From: Defluviitaleaceae bacterium
Lineage (GTDB): Bacteria > Bacillota > Clostridia > Lachnospirales > WRAX01
DNA length: 7,511 nucleotides
Direction of reading: 5' to 3'
Assembly (NCBI GenBank): GCA_009781815.1
Contig: WQVB01000056.1
Location: forward strand, 1-7,511
The translations under genes and the position numbers were made by a program. This document shows, in pieces, positions 1 through 5,101 of this stretch; the first letter of the stretch is position 1; each line of letters opens with the position of its first letter. The notes below the pieces were generated by a model, which saw only the letters and a program-made list of their open reading frames with translations, did not search any database and was not told where the DNA came from.

Positions 1-70
1 ATTCAGGATCCCCTTCCTTCCCAAATTTTATCGAGAAGGAAGGGGATGGCGGATCAAGTCCGCAATGACG
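1..70. repeat. Left-edge double hairpin with TCAAG-loop repeat unit
   Basis: Two adjacent hairpins are visible. The first pairs positions 8-20 with 35-47 (13 bp perfect, 14-nt loop). The second pairs GCGGA (49-53) with TCCGC (59-63) around a TCAAG loop and is followed by AATGACG (64-70). The second has the same plan as the repeats at 190-291 and 4311-4354: a variable stem, a TCAAG loop and an ATGACG tail. The stem bases differ but stay complementary. The element may extend past the left edge of the window. Assignment to the same family is inferred from this shared plan. Confidence 0.55.
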
Positions 71-108
71 AGATGGAGGCGACTTGTCCGCTCCCGCTCA
101 CCTCCATT

Positions 109-148
109 ATCATCGCCCTTTTAGAATAAAAAGGGCGATGATTTTTTT
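109..148 (+). terminator. Strong intrinsic terminator for an upstream off-window gene
   Basis: A 14-bp perfect stem pairs 109-122 with 129-142 around a 6-nt loop (AGAATA) and runs directly into seven T on the plus strand (142-148). There is no T tract on the minus side, so it points rightward. No gene lies between position 1 and the hairpin, so it presumably ends a plus-strand transcript that begins left of the window. It is too far from mutS2, and in the wrong orientation, to serve that gene. Confidence 0.85.
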
Positions 149-185
149 AATCAAAGCCCTATTTTCTTCAGGGGTAGACTTCTAT

Positions 186-291
186 CCTACCGTCATCCCG
201 TGCTTGACACGGGATCTATGTATGATAGTATACAACCCCAACTAAGCCTGCCTTTCTCCAATTAGATCCCGTGTCAAGCACGGGATGACGG
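186..291. repeat. MITE-like inverted-repeat element, complete copy
   Basis: Positions 190-218 and 263-291 are perfect 29-bp inverted repeats separated by 44 bp. Each arm is itself a hairpin: an 8-bp stem (ATCCCGTG / CACGGGAT) around a 5-nt loop, TCAAG on one strand, followed by GACGG. The stretch 186-229 matches 4311-4354 exactly over 44 bp in opposite orientation. The internal sequence also resembles the interior of the element at 2791-2884. There is no coding capacity, so if it moved it did so using enzymes encoded elsewhere. It lies just downstream of the mutS2 stop codon, where it might also act as a transcript end or RNA-stability structure, but no clear minus-strand T tract follows it. 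Confidence 0.8.
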
Positions 292-308
292 CAAAAGGAA
301 GCTTATGA

Positions 309-2237
309 CTATTTTATATCCTCATCAATGATAATCACATTGCCCTCTACATGCCTTTTGCTCATCAAATGCCTTGCCTTTCTATTTTCGACGGTGTCGA
401 AGACGATTGACATATCATAATCTTCTGGGTACAGCTCTGCGGCGGCTACATGCAGCTTTATACGCTTGTGGTTTACCATTTGCTTTTTGCCTTTTATCTG
501 CACGCATATTTCGCCCCTTTTGTCGGCTTGTTTGTACACAATGCCTATGCTCTTTTCGGGGTAGACTATTACGCTATCGCCTACATTAAAGCTTTGGCTT
601 CTAGGTATGGTTGTGTCTTTTTCAGGCTCGTCTTTAACTTCCAAAGGCGTAACGGATAGTATAGCACCTTCGCTTGCGGGCTTATCGCTAGGGGCTGTGC
701 TTATGCCCGAGTATGTTATCTCTCTTGCCCGCTTTAGAAGATGCTGTGGCATGCCTAGCCTTTCCGCTATGTGCAGGGCACAGCTTTCGCCTGCCTCGCC
801 AATCTCTAGCTTGTACAAGGGCAGCAGGCTTTCACGGTCAAAGGCCATTCGTGCGTTTATAACACCTTGGGTGTTTAGGGCGAAGTCTTTTATTTCAGGG
901 TAGTGGGTTGTAACTGTAAACAAGCAACCCATGGCTAGTAGCTCTTCTAAAATGGATGTGGCTATGCCCATGCCCTCGGCAGGGTCTGTGCCAGAGCCTA
1001 GCTCGTCAAACAAAATTAGGGAACTTGCGCTTGCCCTGCCTAAAACATCTATTATGTTGGTCATATGAGACGAAAATGTAGATAGGTTTTGAGATATGCT
1101 TTGGCCGTCTCCAATATCACACCAAACTGAATCAAAAATGCACATGCTGCTGCTTTCATCCGCTGGCACGTGGAGGCCGCTTTGAGCCATTAGCGAAAGC
1201 AGCCCCACCGTTTTGATAGCAACGGTTTTGCCTCCAGTATTTGGGCCTGTTATAACTATGCCTTTTATGCCGCCTCCTAATGCAAAGTTTAAAGGCACGG
1301 GTGAGGTGCCGCTTTGCCCGCTCTCTAAAAGTGGGTGCTTGGCTGACAAAAGCCTTATTTCTCGCTCTTCGGTGAGCCTGATTTGAGTTGCCTTCATGTG
1401 TATGCTTAACTTTGCCTTAGCAAAAATGAAATCTAAAACCTCCATTGCTTCCATGTTTATTTTGATAGAAGCTAAATTTTCATCAATGAGGGCGGTTAAG
1501 GTGTACAATATAGTGATGATTTCGTTATCTTCTTCTATTTTTAGCATGCTCAACTCATCTTGCAGGTTAGATACTGCTATAGGCTCGATGTAGCATGTGC
1601 CGCCTGTGTTAGACATTTCAACCAAAACCCCTGGTATTTTGTTTTTAAACTTTTTTTGAACGGGCATGGTGTACCTGCCGTTGCGGATAGCGGCTATGCT
1701 ATCAACACAATACTGCTTGTTTGCTTGCAAGAGGGATTCGATTTTGGTTTTGATTTGCTCACCCTTACGCTCTATGCTTCGCCTTATATCGTAAAGCCTA
1801 GGGGTTGCCTTGTCGTCAATTTGCCCGTTGTACAAACAACGGCCGATTTCTTCTTCTAACCCAGCTAGGTCTACCATAGAGTTGCCATAAAATGCAATAT
1901 CAGCACCTATATATTCAGCCTTTTTTAGATAGGACTTTATGCGGCTGCAAGATTTAAGAAAAGCCATAACATTGTCGATATTGTCTATTGTCAGCATAGA
2001 GTCAACACCCAACAGAATGATAACCTTTTCAAGGTCGGTCATGGCGGCTATGGGCGGGCTGCCTACATGCTCTATAACTTTTTTAGCTTCTGTTGTTTGG
2101 TTTGTGAGACGCTTGGCTTCTTCAAGGGTTGTTGCTGGTTTAATAGCCCTGCAACGCTCTTTTGCATCTTCCGAAACTGCGTAGCTAGCTAATAGGTCTA
2201 GTATAGTGTCAAATTCTAATGTTTTAAAATGATTCAT
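309..2237 (-). CDS. MutS2-like ATPase lacking the Smr nuclease domain
   Basis: This is a cytoplasmic MutS-superfamily ATPase of 642 residues. The N-terminal half (about 1-290) is the helical MutS core/clamp region. The ABC-type ATPase domain has Walker A GPNTGGKT (331-338), a signature-like STFSSHM segment (386-392), Walker B LILFDELGSG (407-416) and a switch-like TTHYPE (443-448). An SH3/KOW-like beta segment follows (about 550-594). The protein ends with a YDMSIVFDTVENRKARH-type tail (607-623). Bacillus MutS2 is about 785 residues and ends in an Smr domain; that domain is absent here. The reading frame is intact and the tail looks like a natural ending, so this is probably the short clostridial MutS-family branch rather than a truncation. 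MutS2 proteins are known for acting on recombination intermediates and, in Bacillus, on collided ribosomes; the role of Smr-less forms is unclear to me. The start is supported by GGAGGT at 2243-2248, 5 nt from the ATG. Confidence 0.9.
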   Translation of the reverse strand: MNHFKTLEFDTILDLLASYAVSEDAKERCRAIKPATTLEEAKRLTNQTTEAKKVIEHVGSPPIAAMTDLEKVIILLGVDSMLTIDNIDNVMAFLKSCSRIKSYLKKAEYIGADIAFYGNSMVDLAGLEEEIGRCLYNGQIDDKATPRLYDIRRSIERKGEQIKTKIESLLQANKQYCVDSIAAIRNGRYTMPVQKKFKNKIPGVLVEMSNTGGTCYIEPIAVSNLQDELSMLKIEEDNEIITILYTLTALIDENLASIKINMEAMEVLDFIFAKAKLSIHMKATQIRLTEEREIRLLSAKHPLLESGQSGTSPVPLNFALGGGIKGIVITGPNTGGKTVAIKTVGLLSLMAQSGLHVPADESSSMCIFDSVWCDIGDGQSISQNLSTFSSHMTNIIDVLGRASASSLILFDELGSGTDPAEGMGIATSILEELLAMGCLFTVTTHYPEIKDFALNTQGVINARMAFDRESLLPLYKLEIGEAGESCALHIAERLGMPQHLLKRAREITYSGISTAPSDKPASEGAILSVTPLEVKDEPEKDTTIPRSQSFNVGDSVIVYPEKSIGIVYKQADKRGEICVQIKGKKQMVNHKRIKLHVAAAELYPEDYDMSIVFDTVENRKARHLMSKRHVEGNVIIIDEDIK

Positions 2238-2273
2238 GATTTACCTCCATGTTTTATTATGTTTTTAGGCACA

Positions 2274-2328
2274 AAAAATACCACAGCCAAATAGCCCCAA
2301 AGAAAGGCTACTTGGCTGTGGTATTTTT
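2274..2328 (-). terminator. Very strong bidirectional terminator hairpin in front of mutS2
   Basis: A 17-bp perfect stem (2274-2290 with 2312-2328) continues, after one A-C mismatch, into five more pairs (2292-2296 with 2306-2310) around a 9-nt loop. The outer stem is A-rich on one side and T-rich on the other, so both strands have a U tract after the GC-rich core. It lies 36 nt upstream of the mutS2 start codon. On the minus strand it would stop transcripts coming from the small-RNA promoter at 2571-2600. On the plus strand it would block transcription antisense to mutS2 only from a very short upstream stretch, so the minus direction is the more meaningful one. It may be an attenuator. Confidence 0.85.
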
Positions 2329-2352
2329 GTTAATGCATTTCGCATGAAATAC

Positions 2353-2385
2353 AAAAAATAAAAAAGATACGACCTTATCGCATCT
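2353..2385 (-). terminator. Intrinsic terminator of the small RNA
   Basis: On the minus strand an 8-bp stem, AGATGCGA with TCGTATCT (one G-U pair), closes a 5-nt loop (TAAGG). It is followed by a T tract of about 13 nt broken by a single A. The loop bases TAAGG (part of ATAAGG) are complementary to CCTTAT at plus positions 2440-2445, upstream in the same RNA, so a pseudoknot or competing anti-terminator pairing is possible. Confidence 0.75.
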
Positions 2386-2565
2386 CCCACAAATGGTAGT
2401 ATTCAAAAAAGGTTATTGGTTTGTAGGTACAACAATAACATAAGGCATGCAATAACGCCCCATTCTATATATTGTGCCTAGATATTTGGTTTTAGGCGTT
2501 AATCGCCAATTCCAAATATACACTCACCAAACATTTCCCCTTAGGATAATTAATTTTAACTACAC
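2353..2565 (-). ncRNA. Candidate structured small RNA, about 200 nt, upstream of mutS2
   Basis: The transcript is predicted to start near 2565, 6-7 nt past the TACAAT box, and to end in the T tract near 2355. Going 5' to 3' on the minus strand the hairpins are: (1) 2512-2519 with 2482-2489, enclosing an inner GGCG/CGCC stem (2504-2507 / 2495-2498); (2) 2471-2478 with 2444-2453, eight pairs and a 2-nt bulge; (3) 2433-2439 with 2412-2418, seven pairs plus inner TTGT/ACAA; (4) the terminator at 2365-2385. I do not recognise a known riboswitch, T-box, tmRNA, SRP RNA or RNase P motif. The size and autonomous promoter/terminator pair would suit a 6S-like RNA, but I cannot see the classic single long hairpin with a central bubble, so that is only a suggestion. 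An alternative is a leader that controls mutS2. Confidence 0.55.
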
Positions 2566-2570
2566 TTGGC

Positions 2571-2600
2571 ATTGTAGCATATGGGTCAGGGTGATGTCAA
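2571..2600 (-). promoter_or_regulatory. Near-consensus sigma-A promoter for the small RNA / mutS2 leader
   Basis: On the minus strand TTGACA (2595-2600) is separated by 18 nt from TACAAT (2571-2576), with TG one base upstream of the -10 box (extended -10). The -35 matches consensus perfectly and the -10 matches at five of six positions. It is the best promoter on the minus strand upstream of mutS2, 334 bp from that start codon. I found no convincing promoter between the hairpin at 2274 and the mutS2 start. Confidence 0.75.
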
Positions 2601-2632
2601 GAGAAATTTTTGTCAAAACGCATTGACCCCTT

Positions 2633-2887
2633 ACTCGTCATCCTGAGCTCACGTCAATCCAATCTAACCCTGTAGGGAATGGATTTATCCATTCCGCTAT
2701 TAGGTCTGCACCTCTCTATCTTTCAGCAAGGCAAGGCGGAACGCATAAATGCGTTCCCTACAATGGTAAAAAGGTCAGATTAGATTGGCGCGTCCTTAGC
2801 TTGACTCAGGATCTAATTCGAAAAGGGAATGTCTGATTGGGATATACTATCATACATAGATCCTGAGTCAAACTAAGGATGACGAGT
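2633..2887. repeat. Composite of nested inverted-repeat elements
   Basis: The outer boundary is a 12-bp inverted repeat, ACTCGTCATCCT (2633-2644) with its complement at 2876-2887. The right portion, about 2791-2884, is a roughly 94-bp element like the one at 186-291. Its arms (CTTGACTCAGGATCTA at 2800-2815, TAGATCCTGAGTCAAACT at 2857-2874) flank an interior that also carries ATACTATCATACATAGATCC. A second element interrupts its left arm at about 2659-2788. The sequence thus reads as one small element inserted into another, although the exact junctions are blurred. There is no open reading frame of note inside. Confidence 0.65.
2659..2788. repeat. Inner MITE-like element with paired hairpin arms
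   Basis: Inverted repeats CCAATCTAA (2659-2667) and TTAGATTGG (2780-2788) bound the unit. Inside, TGTAGGGAA (2671-2679) pairs with TTCCCTACA (2754-2762) and TTCCGC (2692-2697) with GCGGAA (2736-2741). Each arm is also its own hairpin: GGAATGGA/TCCATTCC with a TTTA loop (2676-2695), and GGAACGCA/TGCGTTCC with a TAAA loop (2738-2757). The two arms differ in stem sequence, yet each keeps full self-complementarity. Confidence 0.65.
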
Positions 2888-2977
2888 GGAAGGGTGTTAT
2901 TTCGCTACAAGTTTAATAATGAGCAGGTGGTGTCAATTTATTTTTGGATACTTTCTTTTTATCAGATTGCAAGAGAC

Positions 2978-3006
2978 TTGCTTTTTGTCGAAAAAAGTGG
3001 TACAAT
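2978..3006 (+). promoter_or_regulatory. Promoter of the CdaR/PucR-type regulator gene
   Basis: TTGCTT (2978-2983) and TACAAT (3001-3006) are separated by 17 nt. The transcript should begin near 3013, only about 15 nt ahead of the ATG at 3028, which rules out the longer upstream ORF start as the main one. Confidence 0.7.
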
Positions 3007-3014
3007 GTAGACAC

Positions 3015-3021
3015 AGGAGGT
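3015..3021 (+). promoter_or_regulatory. Start-deciding ribosome binding site of the regulator gene
   Basis: A perfect AGGAGGT lies 6 nt ahead of the ATG at 3028. The in-frame ATG at 2944 lies upstream of the predicted promoter and has no such site. Confidence 0.85.
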
Positions 3022-3027
3022 GGCGGT

Positions 3028-4125
3028 ATGATTTCTAGCCAGGCTTTGCAAGAGGTTCTAGATGGGTTAAAAGCTATAACACGCATAGATATTAGCGTTT
3101 TAGAGGCTAACGGCAAGGTTGTTGCTACAACCGTTGCTAACCTTTTGCATACCAATTTGCCATCTGCTGTAGACTTTGCAAAAAACGATGCAGACAGCCA
3201 AGTTGTGGCAGGTAGCCAATATTTTAAGGTGCTTGACAAAGGCATTGTAGAATATATAGTGGTTATAAAGGCTGACCACCAAAGGGCATACACCATCGGC
3301 CGCCTTGCTGCTTTTCAAATAGAGGGGCTTATAGCGGCTTATAAAGAGCGTTTTAGCCGTAGCAACTTTATGAAGAATTTGCTGCTTGATAACTTTTTAT
3401 TGTCTGACATATATAGCCGTGGAAAACGCCTTTCTATCGACGGGGCTGCACGCCGTGTTGTGTATTATATTGATTGTGATGGAGAAGACGAGACAGAGGT
3501 TTCAAAGCATATAAAAGAGGGCGTGGCGTCTAAAGAAAAAGATTTTGTAACCACCCTTGACAGGCACTATGTGGTGCTGGTTAAAGAGCTTAAAAAACGA
3601 GAAGAGAGCATGGATGAGGTTTTAAGCTATGCTACGGTTATTTGTGATGTGATTTTCTCAAAAACGAAAAAGAAGATGAAAGTAGGCATTGGCACCCAGG
3701 CGGAGGATTTGAGATATGTTTCTCGCTCTTACAAAGAGGCTAAAATGGCCCTTGAGGTGGCACATATTTTTGGCCTTGAAGAGCAGGCTATAAGCTACGA
3801 AAACTTGGGGCTTTATCGCCTTATACACCAACTGCCAAAATCTTTATGCGAAATGTTTGTAAAAGAAAGCCTAGATGGCTTTGCTTTAGATAGTATGGAT
3901 GAAGAGACTTTAACCACCATCAACAAGTTTTTTGAGTATAACCTTAACCTCTCGGAGACGGCGAGGCAGCTTTACATCCATAGAAATACATTGGTGTATC
4001 GCTTAGATAAGTTACAAAGGGCAACCAACCTTGATTTACGAAACTTTGACCATGCTTTAACCTTTAAAACAGCCCTTTTGGTTGGTAAATATATTGCCTA
4101 TAAAGAAAAAAATAAGATTATTTAA
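3028..4125 (+). CDS. CdaR/PucR-type transcriptional regulator
   Basis: This is a predicted cytoplasmic DNA-binding regulator of 365 residues. The N-terminal region (about 1-125) resembles the putative sugar-diacid recognition domain of CdaR proteins, including the GRLAAFQIEGLI helix (91-102). A GGDEF-like CdaR middle domain follows (about 135-265, with KVGIGTQAEDLRYVSRSYKE at 218-237). The C-terminal PucR-type helix-turn-helix spans about 297-352; its core, NLSETARQLYIHRNTLVYRL (307-326), is typical of the family. The ligand cannot be read from the sequence, and family names that mention diacids or purines should not be taken as its effector. The gene has its own promoter and terminator and stands just upstream of ftsEX in the same direction. 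As I recall, this neighbourhood recurs in Clostridia, which suggests, without proving, a regulatory link to envelope or division genes. I start it at 3028; an in-frame extension to 2944 adds 28 unlikely residues. Confidence 0.85.
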   Translation: MISSQALQEVLDGLKAITRIDISVLEANGKVVATTVANLLHTNLPSAVDFAKNDADSQVVAGSQYFKVLDKGIVEYIVVIKADHQRAYTIGRLAAFQIEGLIAAYKERFSRSNFMKNLLLDNFLLSDIYSRGKRLSIDGAARRVVYYIDCDGEDETEVSKHIKEGVASKEKDFVTTLDRHYVVLVKELKKREESMDEVLSYATVICDVIFSKTKKKMKVGIGTQAEDLRYVSRSYKEAKMALEVAHIFGLEEQAISYENLGLYRLIHQLPKSLCEMFVKESLDGFALDSMDEETLTTINKFFEYNLNLSETARQLYIHRNTLVYRLDKLQRATNLDLRNFDHALTFKTALLVGKYIAYKEKNKII

Positions 4126-4146
4126 GCCCATAAACATGGGCTTTTT
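4124..4146 (+). terminator. Intrinsic terminator overlapping the regulator stop codon
   Basis: An 8-bp stem (4124-4131 with 4136-4143) closes a 4-nt loop and is followed by a T run (4142-4146). The stem includes the last two bases of the TAA stop. It separates the regulator from the ftsEX unit, which has its own promoter downstream. Confidence 0.75.
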
Positions 4147-4178
4147 GCCTACATGGCTAAAAAAATTAAAAATTATTG

Positions 4179-4207
4179 TTGATTTTTCGTGTCCATTGCG
4201 ATATAAT
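4179..4207 (+). promoter_or_regulatory. Promoter of the ftsE-ftsX-M23 unit
   Basis: TTGATT (4179-4184) and a perfect TATAAT (4202-4207) are separated by 17 nt. The predicted start near 4214 gives a 5' leader of about 195 nt before ftsE. The leader contains a small GTGGT-GAA-ACCAC hairpin (4269-4281) and the right half of a dispersed repeat (4311-4354). Confidence 0.75.
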
Positions 4208-4295
4208 GTTAAGGAAATGTTTCAGTAATATTAAATTTTGTAACATTTGGATGGGTGTTATTGGATTTGTGGTGAAACCACCTCACACCGCTATC

Positions 4296-4354
4296 CCTGA
4301 TTAGGTATGCACTATCATACATAGATCCCGTGTCAAGCACGGGATGACGGTAGG
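4296..4354 (+). repeat. Right-half copy of the dispersed hairpin repeat in the ftsEX leader
   Basis: Positions 4311-4354 are identical over 44 bp to the reverse complement of 186-229. The preceding bases (4296-4310) resemble the interior of the element at 2791-2884. The left arm (GTCATCCCGTGCTTGACACG) is missing, so this is a truncated copy. Its hairpin (4325-4345) keeps the 8-bp stem and TCAAG loop. A second partial tail, CGGGATGACG (4361-4370), follows after 10 bp. Confidence 0.8.
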
Positions 4355-4408
4355 GGAGTGCGGGATGACGACGTGAGATGCTAACCAGCAAAAATTGAGA
4401 GGTACAAT

Positions 4409-5101
4409 ATGATAAAGATTGCAAACGCAACAAAGATATATGAAAACGGCTCTAGGGGCATACAAGATGTTAATCTCACTATAGAAAAGGGCGAGTTTGT
4501 TTTTGTGGTGGGCCTGTCTGGCAGCGGAAAGTCTACCCTCATTAAAATCTTACTAAAAGAGCTTGATTTAAGCGAGGGCGAGATATTTATAAACGAAGAA
4601 AACATCACCCTTTATGGTAAAAACCAAATACCCTATTTGCGTCGTAAAATGGGGGTTGTTTTTCAAGATTTTAGGCTACTACCTAACAAAACCGTGTACG
4701 AAAACGTAGCCTTTGCCATGCAAATAGCCGATGCCTCTAGCCGAGAGATCCGCCGCAATGTGCCTACTGTTTTGTCTATGGTGGGCTTGCAAAAAAAATC
4801 CAAAGCTTACCCTAACCAGCTTTCTGGTGGGGAGCAGCAGCGTTGTGCTTTGGCACGGGCTATTGTTAACAACCCGCCTATATTGCTGTGTGATGAACCA
4901 ACAGGCAACCTAGACCCAGACACAGCTTGGGATATTATGAATTTGCTGGATGAGATAAACAATAGAGGCACAACTGTTGTAATGGCCACCCACGCTTGGG
5001 ATATAGTTGACGCTATGAAAAAGCGTGTTATCTCCATGAAAAACGGCTTTGTGGTGCGTGATATAGAGAGAGGGGGCTATAATAATGAATCCCTCGACTA
5101 A
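4409..5101 (+). CDS. ftsE: Cell-division ATP-binding protein FtsE
   Basis: FtsE is the cytoplasmic ABC-type ATPase that pairs with FtsX at the membrane and drives septal or cell-wall hydrolase activation rather than solute transport. The 230-residue protein has the full set of motifs: Walker A GLSGSGKS (35-42), Q-loop Q86 in VVFQDFRLL, signature LSGGEQQR (138-145), Walker B ILLCDEPTGNLD (158-169) and the H-loop histidine at 195. The length is normal for the family. The VVFQDFRLLPNKTVYENV stretch (83-100) is characteristic of FtsE. The RBS GAGAGGT (4397-4403) lies 5 nt before the ATG. The end of the gene overlaps ftsX by 17 bp, which argues for coupled translation and a roughly matched yield of the two subunits. 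Confidence 0.95.
   Translation: MIKIANATKIYENGSRGIQDVNLTIEKGEFVFVVGLSGSGKSTLIKILLKELDLSEGEIFINEENITLYGKNQIPYLRRKMGVVFQDFRLLPNKTVYENVAFAMQIADASSREIRRNVPTVLSMVGLQKKSKAYPNQLSGGEQQRCALARAIVNNPPILLCDEPTGNLDPDTAWDIMNLLDEINNRGTTVVMATHAWDIVDAMKKRVISMKNGFVVRDIERGGYNNESLD

Noticed and set aside
1..291. CRISPR array
   Set aside because: The repeats are inverted hairpin units with irregular spacing, not direct repeats with uniform spacers.
190..291. Classical intrinsic terminator for mutS2
   Set aside because: The hairpins are strong, but no T tract follows on the minus strand; I annotate it as a repeat only.
309..2237. Reading mutS2 as a pseudogene because it is short
   Set aside because: The frame is open throughout, all ATPase motifs are present and the C-terminus looks like a known short form of the family.
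2353..2565. T-box, SAM, FMN, TPP, glycine, purine, lysine or c-di-GMP riboswitch
   Set aside because: None of the conserved core motifs of these classes, as I know them, is present on the minus strand, and the downstream gene is not a usual target.
2944..3027. N-terminal extension of the regulator starting at ATG 2944
   Set aside because: The promoter -10 box (3001-3006) and the AGGAGGT at 3015-3021 both lie inside this extension, and the extra 28 residues do not resemble the family.
2913..3318. Minus-strand ORFs overlapping the start of the regulator
   Set aside because: They are antisense to a coding region with clear domains, and their composition is not protein-like.
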